Both the position numbers and the translations under genes were made by a program. DNA of 64,000 bases, taken from NCBI GenBank assembly GCA_964486285.1, contig CAZALH010000002.1, positions 1-64,000 on the forward strand, given 5' to 3'. Of the stretch, positions 1 to 8,883 are shown one piece after another. The first letter of the stretch is position 1. Every line of letters starts with the position of its first letter. Source of the DNA: JAIDVZ01 sp964486285. GTDB taxonomy: Bacteria; Verrucomicrobiota; Verrucomicrobiia; Opitutales; JAIRKQ01. Under the pieces are notes generated by a model that was not told the origin of the DNA, did no database searches, and worked only from the letters and a program-made list of their open reading frames with translations.

Positions 1-110
1 AACTTTTCTTTCGTTTGTTCTATTTGATCAGCTGAAAGAATCTTATTGTCTATCATCCACGCTTCACCTACACAACCCTCAGGAATAGTAATTTTTATAG
101 GGATATTCAT
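1..110 (-). CDS. Partial hypothetical protein, N-terminal part only
   Basis: The minus strand opens with ATG at 110 and reads MNIPIKITIPEGCVGEAW followed by an acidic/lysine-rich stretch, with no stop before the window edge. About 36 residues are visible, with no signal peptide or known motif. I do not recognise the family. It is kept as a gene because the frame is open to the edge and starts cleanly with ATG after an AT-rich intergenic stretch; a short chance ORF remains possible. Confidence 0.45.
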   Translation of the reverse strand, partial: MNIPIKITIPEGCVGEAWMIDNKILSADQIEQTKEK

Positions 111-326
111 ACGTTAAAAACATAAAATTTCTAAGTTTTAATTTGTCAATTTTTTTGATGGAAAAATTTTAAACTTCATATTTCTGCTATTAATATCAAT
201 AACAATAAAGAATAAAATTTCCTTATTATGTTTTATACGAGTATTATTTCTGGTAGAATACCGTTGTAATTCTGATGTAAAACACTAAATATTAGTTCAT
301 TCGTGAATCAACTCACCGCAGCACTT

Positions 327-402
<76 letters not shown>

Positions 403-511
403 AATACAGTACAAGTTAACATCAAATTTTTAAAAAAAATCAAGTATATATTTTAAAAATAGAATACCAACTTGACACAGTGATAAATTTTAAAATTTTC
501 GTCACATCCTA

Positions 512-1402
512 ATGAAAAAAAGAAACTTAAATTATTTAATCGGAATAGCATGGTTTATTTTAAGTGTATTTGTTTGCATATGCAATGACTCTCTTATGAA
601 ATTATTGGGGAATAATTACCCTACTTCCCAAGTTGTTTTTTTGCGATATTTATTTGCTACCGTTTCCTTAATACCATGCATGATAATGCGTGGAGGTCGG
701 AGCATGTTTTACACACATCATTGGATAATGCACATATTTCGCGCTGTTTTATTATCCCTTGGAATAGCAATGTACTGTTTCTCATTAAGTAAATTACCAC
801 TTTCAACCGTAATTACGGTAAACTTTACGATTCCAATATTCACACTAATTTTAGCATTTATTTTCTTAAAAGAAAAAATTAATCGGCCAAAAATAATAGC
901 AACCATCGCGGGTTTTTTTGGAATACTAATAACGTCTGAACCTACAAGTAATGGCTTCGCATCTTATGCAATAATTATCCTCATCGTTTCATCAATAATG
1001 TTTGCTGCTTTAGATATAGTAAATAAAAAGTTTGTAATACAAGAAGGAGTTTTAACAATGTTGTTCTACACTGCCGTTGCGACACTCTTACTTACAAGCA
1101 TCCCAGCTATGCTAAATTGGCAAACAGTAACATTAAGGGATATGATACTATTTTGTCTCCTAGGGATAGGAGCTAATCTACTTTTATATTGTATACTTAA
1201 AGCATTTGAAAAAGTGGATGTTTCATCCTTAGCTCCCTTCCGGTATGTAGAATTTCTCTTGTCCGTTGTAATAGGGTTTATTTTTTTCAACGAAGTACCA
1301 ACCTTAGCAACTATCATTGGAGTATGTATAATCACTCCGAGCACACTGTATATTGTGTTATCTGAAACAAAAACAGATCTTCAAGGTTCATCATGTTGCT
1401 GA
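512..1402 (+). CDS. EamA/DMT-superfamily transporter, possibly S-adenosylmethionine type
   Basis: A 296-residue inner-membrane protein of about ten hydrophobic segments arranged as two five-helix EamA repeats, the usual size for the drug/metabolite transporter superfamily. The pattern near residues 36-50 (SQVVFLRYLFATVS) and the early FLKEKI segment resemble the SAM/SAH exchangers of rickettsial and chlamydial parasites; that substrate is inference by resemblance only. The 3' end overlaps the convergent ABC ATPase gene by 22 bases. A nucleotide-cofactor importer would suit a host-dependent bacterium, but an amino-acid or metabolite exporter is an equal alternative. Confidence 0.8.
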   Translation: MKKRNLNYLIGIAWFILSVFVCICNDSLMKLLGNNYPTSQVVFLRYLFATVSLIPCMIMRGGRSMFYTHHWIMHIFRAVLLSLGIAMYCFSLSKLPLSTVITVNFTIPIFTLILAFIFLKEKINRPKIIATIAGFFGILITSEPTSNGFASYAIIILIVSSIMFAALDIVNKKFVIQEGVLTMLFYTAVATLLLTSIPAMLNWQTVTLRDMILFCLLGIGANLLLYCILKAFEKVDVSSLAPFRYVEFLLSVVIGFIFFNEVPTLATIIGVCIITPSTLYIVLSETKTDLQGSSCC

Positions 1403-2064
1403 GTAAGGACAGTATTTGATAAAACAAATTGCTTATCCATTAACTTTGATAAAGATTTATTATGTGTTATAAGGAGCAATGCACTATGAGTTTCCTTACA
1501 TAGACTTAAAATTAGTTCAATCACACTAGTTGAAGTACTTTCATCGAGATTTCCGGTTGGTTCATCTGCCAAAATTACTTTCGGACGATTTACTAATGCA
1601 CGTACAATAGACACTCGTTGCTTTTCTCCACCAGATAATTTTATAATTTGTGAAAATTTATTCTCAAGTAACCCTACCCGCTCAAGTAAAAATTCTATAA
1701 ATTCAAAATCTGGAGATTTATGTTCCCTGGCTATTCTACTCGGCAACAAAATATTATCTAAAACACTTAATTCAGATATTAAGTTATGATTTTGGAAAAC
1801 GAATCCAAAGGTTTCCCCACGTATACGAGCAATAATATTCGGTCTAAGTTTAGATACTAATAAATTTCCCCAATAAACCTCTCCATAATCCGGAAATTCC
1901 AGCATGCCAATAATATTCATGAGAGTAGTTTTGCCCACTCCTGAAACACCAATAATACTGATAGAATCAGACTCATGTAAGCTTAAGTTAAGCTTATTAA
2001 GTATAACACGCCTATCAAAAGATTTTTTAACATTTTTCAATGTTATGACAGAATCATTATTCAT
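1381..2064 (-). CDS. lolD: Lipoprotein-releasing ABC transporter ATPase LolD
   Basis: A 227-residue ABC ATPase of the LolD/MacB type. It would power release of outer-membrane lipoproteins from the inner membrane. Visible motifs are the Walker A GVSGVGKT (residues 39-46), the signature LSGGEKQR, the Walker B ILADEPTGNLD typical of the LolD/FtsE/MacB branch, and the H-loop histidine in LLLITHN. Its start overlaps the stop of the upstream permease gene by 8 bases (2057-2064), so the two are translationally coupled and probably form one transporter. Its 3' end runs 22 bases into the convergent EamA gene. Confidence 0.88.
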   Translation of the reverse strand: MNNDSVITLKNVKKSFDRRVILNKLNLSLHESDSISIIGVSGVGKTTLMNIIGMLEFPDYGEVYWGNLLVSKLRPNIIARIRGETFGFVFQNHNLISELSVLDNILLPSRIAREHKSPDFEFIEFLLERVGLLENKFSQIIKLSGGEKQRVSIVRALVNRPKVILADEPTGNLDESTSTSVIELILSLCKETHSALLLITHNKSLSKLMDKQFVLSNTVLTQQHDEP

Positions 2065-3298
2065 TTCTTAACGCATCAGCAGGTTTAATTTTTGAAGCAA
2101 CTAATGCTGGGATAGCGCCAGCCAAACAACAAACAATGATAGAAAATGTGACAATAATAGCAGCTCCGCTAAATGAATAATGCACTGGCAGTTCAGCGAA
2201 ATCATAGAACTTCAGTAAAAAATTATCAATACCTACACATTTTGTAAGTAAAGATAAAATATGGTTTCTCATAAAAAGTGCTATAGTACCTAATATTAAT
2301 CCGATTAAGCTACCTAATACACCAATTATAAATCCTTCAAAGATAAAAATAAATGCTACTTCATGTAAACATGCTCCGAATGCATACAATAAACCAATTT
2401 CTCGTCGTTTTTTCACAACAGAAATTAATAGTGAACTGGAAATAGAAAAAGAAGCAACTAGTAATATAAATAGTAAAACAAACATCATCATTGTTTTTTC
2501 TAATTTAAGAACAAATAAAAAATCTTCATTCATCTCCTGCCAACTACAAACACGCAAATTATACAGCTGATCCTTCAACTTTGGCACTACATCACTAATT
2601 TTATTATTATCTTTCAACTTTACACAAAACCCATGACATTGATTACCTTGCATACCATACAATACTTGCATAGAACTTTTAGTGAGCATTACAAAATTAG
2701 AATCTACGTAATTCCATCCACTCTGATATATGGCAACAACTTCATATGATTTAGGTAAAATTAATTCATCATTTTCTAAATTTTGCAAAATTAATGGAGA
2801 ATATATATCTACATAATCACCAACTTTTATTTTTAACGCTTTCGCTAATTCCGAACTTATAATTATAGAATGATTATCCAAATCATCTAGATTTCCTGAA
2901 ATTATAAATTTATCTAATGGTACAACAATTCGTTCACTACTTATATCTATTCCCTTAGCTAATGGAAATGCCTGCCGCTCTTCAAACTGTAGCATTACAA
3001 AACCCATAACATAACTTGAAATAGCCAAAATATCATCATAACTTTTTAAGTTTTCATAAACATCATATGAATTTTCAATTATTTGATCAGAATCTATCCT
3101 TATTTCACCTTGGGAATCTGAAATTTTAGAGCAAATTTCTCTCTGAAATCCTTCCATCACACTGTTAACGACAAACAGTATCATAACACCCAATGATACT
3201 CCAAAAATCGCAATAACAGATAAAAAAGAAAAACGTTTTTTATAAGGAAATAAATACTTAAAAGCTAAACTAAAATACCACTGAAAATTAATTTTCAC
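2057..3298 (-). CDS. Lipoprotein-releasing permease LolC/LolE family
   Basis: A 413-residue inner-membrane permease with one N-terminal transmembrane helix (about residues 20-48, containing SVIAIFGVSLGVMILFVVNS), a periplasmic domain of about 220 residues, and three C-terminal helices. This is the MacB-like FtsX topology of LolC/LolE. Only one permease gene is present, so the transporter may be a LolF-like homodimer; whether a second permease exists elsewhere cannot be seen. It is the first gene of a two-gene operon with the overlapping lolD. Confidence 0.85.
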   Translation of the reverse strand: MKINFQWYFSLAFKYLFPYKKRFSFLSVIAIFGVSLGVMILFVVNSVMEGFQREICSKISDSQGEIRIDSDQIIENSYDVYENLKSYDDILAISSYVMGFVMLQFEERQAFPLAKGIDISSERIVVPLDKFIISGNLDDLDNHSIIISSELAKALKIKVGDYVDIYSPLILQNLENDELILPKSYEVVAIYQSGWNYVDSNFVMLTKSSMQVLYGMQGNQCHGFCVKLKDNNKISDVVPKLKDQLYNLRVCSWQEMNEDFLFVLKLEKTMMMFVLLFILLVASFSISSSLLISVVKKRREIGLLYAFGACLHEVAFIFIFEGFIIGVLGSLIGLILGTIALFMRNHILSLLTKCVGIDNFLLKFYDFAELPVHYSFSGAAIIVTFSIIVCCLAGAIPALVASKIKPADALRNE

Positions 3299-3407
3299 TT
3301 CACTTAAAAAAGTAATATAAAAAATAAATTACAATAAAAGAACATTTTAATTAGCTTGTATAAAAATTTCTTGATTTCATGCGATTATTTGCGTAAGAAT
3401 AATAGAC

Positions 3408-4136
3408 ATGTACCAAAAAACTTCTAATCCCATCTTAAGTGCCAGCAATTTCGAAAATTTATCCGGACAAATGTCAACATCCCTCAACGGAATAGTTAAT
3501 CGATGCCTAATTTTATTAGCTTTGATTATTTTTTCTGCTTGTTTTGCTTGGAATGGGAAATATTCATCTATTGAAGCTTTGGCTTCAAAATTGACACTAT
3601 TTGCTATCGCAGGATTTATAATTTCTATCGTAACCGTTATAAAAAAAGAATGGGCAGGATACACGAGCCCTCTATACGCCATATTTGAAGGTCTGGTATT
3701 AGGAAGTATATCAAAGATTTTCGAATCTCAATTTGGTGGAATAATTTTTCAAGCGATACTAATAACTTTTGGTGCAGCAGTGAGTATGCTGTTGTTATAT
3801 AAATATAATATTATTCGCGCAACAGACAAGTTTCGCGCAATTATATTAACTGCTACATTTGCTATTTGTATAACTTATTTAGCTAGTTTTATATTTTCTT
3901 TATTTGGTTGGACATCTTTCCTTCATTCAGGAGGTACATTCGGCCTACTTTTTCAATTATTTGTAGTATCAATCGCTTCCTTAAATCTCATTTTAGATTT
4001 CGATTTTATCGCAAAAATATCTAATCGTGGCTTACCAAGTTACATGGGATGGTTCGCTGCGTTCGGATTAGCAGTAACTTTAGTGTGGTTATATATTGAA
4101 GTTTTGCATCTTTTAGCAAGATTAAGAGATCAATAA
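3408..4136 (+). CDS. Bax inhibitor-1/YccA family membrane protein
   Basis: A 242-residue integral membrane protein with about seven hydrophobic segments and a short soluble N-terminus containing NPILSASNF, a motif typical of bacterial YccA/YetJ-type BI-1 proteins. Family members form pH-sensitive calcium leak channels, or in E. coli YccA interact with FtsH; the role here is inferred from family. It sits divergent to the lolC/E-lolD operon, with a hairpin terminator just after its stop. Confidence 0.85.
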   Translation: MYQKTSNPILSASNFENLSGQMSTSLNGIVNRCLILLALIIFSACFAWNGKYSSIEALASKLTLFAIAGFIISIVTVIKKEWAGYTSPLYAIFEGLVLGSISKIFESQFGGIIFQAILITFGAAVSMLLLYKYNIIRATDKFRAIILTATFAICITYLASFIFSLFGWTSFLHSGGTFGLLFQLFVVSIASLNLILDFDFIAKISNRGLPSYMGWFAAFGLAVTLVWLYIEVLHLLARLRDQ

Positions 4137-4154
4137 AATTTCCTTGTTATTGTT

Positions 4155-4184
4155 AAAGGCGGCTGATGTTTAAATCAGTCGCTT
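4155..4184. terminator. Bidirectional hairpin terminator between BI-1 gene and ruvC
   Basis: AAAGGCGGCTGAT (4155-4167) pairs with ATCAGTCGCTTT (4173-4184) around a short AT loop and is followed by a T-rich tract. It lies between the convergent BI-1-like gene and ruvC and has the A/T flanks needed to work in both directions. Confidence 0.8.
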
Positions 4185-4219
4185 TAAATTTTTACAAAAA
4201 AAAATTCAAAAAATTTATT

Positions 4220-4795
4220 CTAAGAATTGGAGTACGTCCATGCATGACAACATGCTACAGCTAAAGCATCCGCTTCATCAAACGAAATCTTGTGATTAAT
4301 TGATAAAATATTTTTAACAGTACGCATGACTTGCACTTTAGATGCTTTACCTACACCGGTTACTGACTGCTTTATTCGCAATGGTGGATATTCATAAATT
4401 TTTACTTTTTTGCTAGCAATAGCAGCTATAATCGCTCCGCGAACAGACCCTAATATTTGAGCAACACGATGATTTTGCACAAAAATAGTTTGTTCTATAG
4501 CTACCCATTCTGGGGAAAATTTTTTTAAAATCTCCGAAATTTCATAAAAAATTTCACCTAAACAATCATAAAAAGATAATTTTTTTTTCATTTCTAATTT
4601 CTTAGAAAACGTAAAATAAATTTTTTTATTTTCGGACTTAATAACTGCTATACCAGTACCTCTTAAACTAGGATCAATACCTAATATAGTGCCATAACAC
4701 CCTTTAATTAAAGTTTTGTCTTCTATAAATGAATTTTTTGCGAGCTGATTTACTATATGATTAGTCCACAATGCTCTAGATGTCTTTTTCGTCAC
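4220..4795 (-). CDS. ruvC: Crossover junction endodeoxyribonuclease RuvC
   Basis: The Holliday-junction resolvase working with RuvAB. The first catalytic aspartate is in TILGIDPSLRGTG (D41), a second acidic residue is in WVAIEQTIF, and the C-terminal acidic pair is in FDEADALAVACCHAW. All are standard RuvC landmarks. The protein is 191 residues, about 30 longer at the N-terminus than usual: D41 corresponds to D7 of E. coli RuvC. The start used is GTG at 4795, and there is no ATG between it and the motif. The true start may be a later non-ATG codon, or the extension may be real. Confidence 0.9.
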   Translation of the reverse strand: MTKKTSRALWTNHIVNQLAKNSFIEDKTLIKGCYGTILGIDPSLRGTGIAVIKSENKKIYFTFSKKLEMKKKLSFYDCLGEIFYEISEILKKFSPEWVAIEQTIFVQNHRVAQILGSVRGAIIAAIASKKVKIYEYPPLRIKQSVTGVGKASKVQVMRTVKNILSINHKISFDEADALAVACCHAWTYSNS

Positions 4796-4832
4796 GGTAT
4801 AGCTCCTAACTCACTCAATTCGTAAGAGCAAT

Positions 4833-4867
4833 AAAAAATGTCGCTCAAGGATTAGCGACATTTTTTT
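4833..4867. terminator. Hairpin terminator between ruvC and small unknown gene
   Basis: AAAAAATGTCGCT (4833-4845) pairs with AGCGACATTTTTT (4854-4867) around an 8-base loop. It lies just downstream of the 93-residue minus-strand gene and ends its transcript before ruvC. The A and T flanks make it symmetric. Confidence 0.85.
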
Positions 4868-4885
4868 ACCTCATGAAAGATAATT

Positions 4886-5167
4886 TTATATTCTCCAATC
4901 ATCTCCAACTAATACGGAAGCTACACCAGATTTAATATTCAAACGTTTCCACATGTCTTCCATCGTTTGTATATATTTATCACGTAGCGCATTTACATCA
5001 CCATTTTCTTCCTTAAAATATAATCTGATCGGTGAAGTTGGGAAAACAATTTTCTGTCCGTCCCTTTCAAAGGAATCTGAAAAACCAAATTTACGCAAAT
5101 CAGTACTAATTTTTTCCCCATCTGCAAGTGCATTATGTACAATTGTTACAAATTTTTTTTCACTCAT
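4886..5167 (-). CDS. Small hypothetical protein (93 aa)
   Basis: A 93-residue, hydrophilic protein beginning MSEKKFVTIVHNALADGEKI and ending VGDDWRI. It has no signal peptide, membrane helix or metal motif. I do not recognise the family. It is supported as a gene by an ATG start preceded by an aggacg-like ribosome site, balanced amino-acid composition, its own strong terminator and no competing overlapping gene. It is monocistronic between ruvC and nth. Function unknown. Confidence 0.65.
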   Translation of the reverse strand: MSEKKFVTIVHNALADGEKISTDLRKFGFSDSFERDGQKIVFPTSPIRLYFKEENGDVNALRDKYIQTMEDMWKRLNIKSGVASVLVGDDWRI

Positions 5168-5234
5168 TTTTCGTCCTGTTTAAATAAAAAACTATTTTTA
5201 GTGTAAAAATTTCTATAATACATTCAAGAATAAT

Positions 5235-5861
5235 TTAAATCTCATTGTTAAATTTTTTACAAATTATACACTTACTAATATTATGATTTCTCGCGGGACA
5301 ATATTGACGACCATATCTTATCATTTGAATATGAGCATCATGCCATGTTTCCTGTGGAAATAATAATTTCAAACTTTCCTCTACTTTACGTACATTTTTA
5401 CTATCAGATAATCCCCAACGAACAGACAATCTTGCGATATGAGTATCCACTGGGAATGCCGGTTTGTGAAATGCTTGAGCCATTACTACAGATGCAGTTT
5501 TATGTCCAACACCCGGTAAAGATTCTAATTCCTCGAATGTATCAGGAACATTCCCGTGAAAACGTTCACTTAAAATATTTGATGTGCGTAAAATTGCGTT
5601 TGTTTTATGATTCACTAACCCACAGGGACGAATAATGTTTGCTAATTCTTTAAATGGCAACTTGGACATAGTAAGCGGATCATTGGCTATTTTAAACAAG
5701 GTTTTCGTAACTTGATTTACTCTAGCATCTGTACATTGCGCTGATAAAATAACTGAAATCAACAAAGTAAAAGGATCTTCATGCTCTAACGTGATATCTG
5801 GAACAGGGAATAATGTTTTTAAAGTAGATAAAATAAAATTTACTTTTTCTGATATTTTCAT
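5235..5861 (-). CDS. nth: Endonuclease III, base-excision repair; degenerate Fe-S site
   Basis: A DNA glycosylase/AP-lyase for oxidised pyrimidines. The helix-hairpin-helix LPGVGHKTASV carries the catalytic lysine K121, and the catalytic aspartate D139 is in PVDTHIARLS, both at E. coli-like positions. Length 208 is normal. The C-terminal 4Fe-4S ligand set is altered: the family spacing C-x6-C-x2-C-x5-C would need cysteines at 188, 195, 198 and 204, but only C188 and C198 are there, with I195 and F204 instead and an extra C201. The cluster is therefore probably changed or lost. Its start lies only 15 bases from the divergent aminotransferase gene. Confidence 0.92.
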   Translation of the reverse strand: MKISEKVNFILSTLKTLFPVPDITLEHEDPFTLLISVILSAQCTDARVNQVTKTLFKIANDPLTMSKLPFKELANIIRPCGLVNHKTNAILRTSNILSERFHGNVPDTFEELESLPGVGHKTASVVMAQAFHKPAFPVDTHIARLSVRWGLSDSKNVRKVEESLKLLFPQETWHDAHIQMIRYGRQYCPARNHNISKCIICKKFNNEI

Positions 5862-5876
5862 GAGAATATACTTAAT

Positions 5877-7127
5877 ATGGATACTGCAGAAATTTTTGCA
5901 AAGAGCTTTTTTTCTGAAAGAATTGGAGGAAAAGCATTTGGACAGGTCAATAAAATTTATAAGTTTGAAAAAATTAAACGCGCTAAACGAAATGCTATCA
6001 AAAATTATCCAGATAGAATAATTTTAGATATGGGAGTTGGAGAACCAGATGACATAGCAGATTCGAGAACCATAGATACATTATCTAAAGAAGCAAAAGA
6101 ATTTAATAATCGCGGATATGCTGACAATGGGTGCGATGAATTTAAGGTTGCAGTGGCAAAATACATGCAACAAATATTTAACATTACCTTGGATCCCTAC
6201 ACAGAAATTTTACATTCCATTGGATCAAAATCTGCACTATCTATCCTACCTTTATGTTTTATTAATCCTGGAGATACTGTCTTAACAACTACCCCAGGCT
6301 ATAATATATTCGCCACACACGCAAAATACTTAGGAGCAAATGTCGTACCCTTACCACTTTTAGAAAAAAATAATTTCTTACCTGACTTAAGTTCTTTAAC
6401 TGCATCGTTATTACAAAAAACTAAAGTCATAATATTAAATTATCCTAATAATCCTACAGGTGCTATTTGTTCTTATGATTTTTTTTCAAAAATAATCGAA
6501 ATCGCTCATAAATATTCTATACTTGTTATCAACGACGCTGCTTACTCGGGACTAGTATTTTCTCCAGAAGACCAGTTATCTATTTTTCAAATTGATGGTG
6601 CGAAAAATGTAGCTCTAGAATTACATTCTATGTCTAAGGGGTTCAATATGACTGGTTGGCGCATAGGTTGGGTCTGCGGGAATCAACACCTAATTAATGC
6701 TTACGGCACGGTAAAAGATAATACTGACTCTGGACAATTTCTACCAATACAAAAAGCTGCAGCTTATGCATTGGCACAAACTGACATTCCTAAAGCTAAC
6801 GCCTTACGGTATTCCAAGCGCATGGATGCTATAATTGAAATTTTCAATGCTCACGGATTTCAATTTTTAAAACCGAAGGCTGGATTCTTTATTTATACTA
6901 ACACACTGCCACATTCCGTTAAAAACAAAGAAAAGTCTTATTCATTTTCATGTGCTGAAAATTTCAGTGAATGGATGATACACGAACTTGGAATAGTGTC
7001 TGTCCCTTGGGATGATGTTGAACCTGCAATTCGATTATCTATGACATTTACTTCACCATCGATGAATGAACAACAAGCTATAAGCCTCTTAAAAGAAAGA
7101 TTAAGCAATATCCATTTTTCTTTTTAG
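5877..7127 (+). CDS. PLP aminotransferase, probably LL-diaminopimelate aminotransferase
   Basis: A 416-residue fold-type I aminotransferase. The substrate/PLP motifs are the glycine-rich MGVGEPDDIAD near residue 51, NYPNNPTGAI, the NDAAYSGL aspartate-tyrosine pair, and the Schiff-base lysine in SMSKGFNMTGWRIGW followed by its phosphate-binding arginine. The N-terminal segment and the NRGYADNGCDEFK region resemble LL-DAP aminotransferases (DapL), which make meso-DAP precursor for peptidoglycan in Chlamydiae and other PVC bacteria. Other class I/II aminotransferases remain possible. It is divergent from nth with only 15 bases between starts, so its promoter must lie within the nth 5' coding region. 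Confidence 0.8.
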   Translation: MDTAEIFAKSFFSERIGGKAFGQVNKIYKFEKIKRAKRNAIKNYPDRIILDMGVGEPDDIADSRTIDTLSKEAKEFNNRGYADNGCDEFKVAVAKYMQQIFNITLDPYTEILHSIGSKSALSILPLCFINPGDTVLTTTPGYNIFATHAKYLGANVVPLPLLEKNNFLPDLSSLTASLLQKTKVIILNYPNNPTGAICSYDFFSKIIEIAHKYSILVINDAAYSGLVFSPEDQLSIFQIDGAKNVALELHSMSKGFNMTGWRIGWVCGNQHLINAYGTVKDNTDSGQFLPIQKAAAYALAQTDIPKANALRYSKRMDAIIEIFNAHGFQFLKPKAGFFIYTNTLPHSVKNKEKSYSFSCAENFSEWMIHELGIVSVPWDDVEPAIRLSMTFTSPSMNEQQAISLLKERLSNIHFSF

Positions 7128-7131
7128 AAAC

Positions 7132-8865
7132 TTACATTTTGTCTACTGTTTTAATCCCCAATAAATTTAAGCCAAATTTCAAAACTAACCGTGTTCTATC
7201 GCAAAGAGCTAATCTAGTTTCTTGGATATCGCAATCACCCACAAAGACACGATTAGCGTTATAAAAAGAAGAATATTCACAAGCTAGTTCGTATAAATAT
7301 GTACACAAATAATGAGGGCGAAGTTCATTAACTGTTTGCTGAAGTACAACTGGGAAACATAATAATTTACGAGCTAGCAAGCGTTCCTGTGAAGTAGTAA
7401 TATTTTTTACTAAAAAAATATTATTCGATTTCACTTTTGATAAGATAGAATTTAAGCGCGCAACAGCATATAGTAAATAAACTGCAGTATTTCCATCAAA
7501 CGACAACATATTTTCCCAAGAAAAATTGTAATCATTTGTTCTATTCTGAGCTAAATCAAAATAACGAATGGCACTAATCCCTATTACTGATGCAATTTCT
7601 TCAATTTCCTCTTCACTTAGATGTGAATTTTTTTCAACAACCATCTTATGAGCACGTTTTATACTCTCATTAATTAAATCATTTAAATATATAGGTGATC
7701 CGTCACGAGTCTTAATTGCTTTACCATCTTCACCAAGAATGGTGCCGAACCAAACATGTTCAAGCATCGGGATATCGATACCTACTAAATCGAACCATTT
7801 TTTTATTGTCAAAAATAATTGTTGAAAATGATCATGTTGCCTCCCATCCGTTACATATATCATTCTATTAGCTTGCCATCTATCTACACGGTACTTCACA
7901 GTAGCTAAATCTGTAGAAGCATAATTTGATGCACCATCTGCCTTACGAATAATAAATGGTTGTGCATTAAACTTGGAATCTTTATCAAAGAATACAACTA
8001 AAGCACCTGAATCTTTACGAGCGATACCACTTTTTTCCAAAAAATTACATACTTCAGAAACTTGATCGCGGTAAAAAGATTCCCCCAAAACATAATCAAA
8101 TTTTATATCAAATAAGTCATAAATTTTTTGAAATGATCTATAAGATATATCATTAATCTGTTCCCAGATTTTTAAATTTTCTTCATCACCGTTTTGAAGA
8201 TTAACTAATTCTTTGCGAGCAATATCTAAGAATGAATCATCTTTTTTAGCCAATGCATTTCCTAACTTGTATAAACGTTCAATTTCTTCAATAGCTCGCT
8301 CTTCAGATAATTCTGCCAAATCAACATGTTCATATTTTATGGCCATTATTAATATACCAAATTGTGTTCCCCAATCTCCTAAGTGATTATCACGAATTAC
8401 ATTTGCACCACAAAACTCTAATAGGCGACAGATTGCTTCTCCAATATTCATTGAACGCAAATGCCCGACGTGCATCTGTTTTGCAGTATTTGGAGAAGAA
8501 TAATCAATTACAATAGTTTGATTATCAAGTGGCAAAACATCTCTTCTAAAATCATCTATAACCCTGTGATTATTTAGCCATTGACATAAAAATTCATCTT
8601 TTAACTTGAAATTAATAAACCCTGGACCACTTATAAAAAAATCTACATTTTCAGTAAGACTATTAGTTGTTTGTAAAGAACTAAATATTTGCTCAGCAAT
8701 CTTTTTTGGGTTTTCTTTTAAAATTTTTGCATATTTAAATACCCCATCAGCCTGAAAATCTCCAAATTTTGGATCAGATATTCTAATCTCAGGATTAAGA
8801 TCAAGATACCCATAATTTTCCGCTGCTTCTTTAACAAAACTTGATAACCATACCGAAATATTCAT
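7132..8865 (-). CDS. argS: Arginyl-tRNA synthetase
   Basis: A 577-residue class I aminoacyl-tRNA synthetase that charges tRNA-Arg. The HIGH-like signature appears as SSPNTAKQMHVGHLRS (residues about 125-140), the catalytic region GTILGEDGKAIKTRDG replaces KMSKS as is normal for ArgRS, and the C-terminal DALR anticodon-binding domain ends near the stop. The N-terminal Add-1 domain is present, so it is full length. It lies 18 bases downstream of the PFP-like gene and probably shares its transcript. A tRNA-Arg(CCT) is at 32832. Confidence 0.95.
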   Translation of the reverse strand: MNISVWLSSFVKEAAENYGYLDLNPEIRISDPKFGDFQADGVFKYAKILKENPKKIAEQIFSSLQTTNSLTENVDFFISGPGFINFKLKDEFLCQWLNNHRVIDDFRRDVLPLDNQTIVIDYSSPNTAKQMHVGHLRSMNIGEAICRLLEFCGANVIRDNHLGDWGTQFGILIMAIKYEHVDLAELSEERAIEEIERLYKLGNALAKKDDSFLDIARKELVNLQNGDEENLKIWEQINDISYRSFQKIYDLFDIKFDYVLGESFYRDQVSEVCNFLEKSGIARKDSGALVVFFDKDSKFNAQPFIIRKADGASNYASTDLATVKYRVDRWQANRMIYVTDGRQHDHFQQLFLTIKKWFDLVGIDIPMLEHVWFGTILGEDGKAIKTRDGSPIYLNDLINESIKRAHKMVVEKNSHLSEEEIEEIASVIGISAIRYFDLAQNRTNDYNFSWENMLSFDGNTAVYLLYAVARLNSILSKVKSNNIFLVKNITTSQERLLARKLLCFPVVLQQTVNELRPHYLCTYLYELACEYSSFYNANRVFVGDCDIQETRLALCDRTRLVLKFGLNLLGIKTVDKM

Positions 8866-8883
8866 ACTAAAAACATTTTGAAG

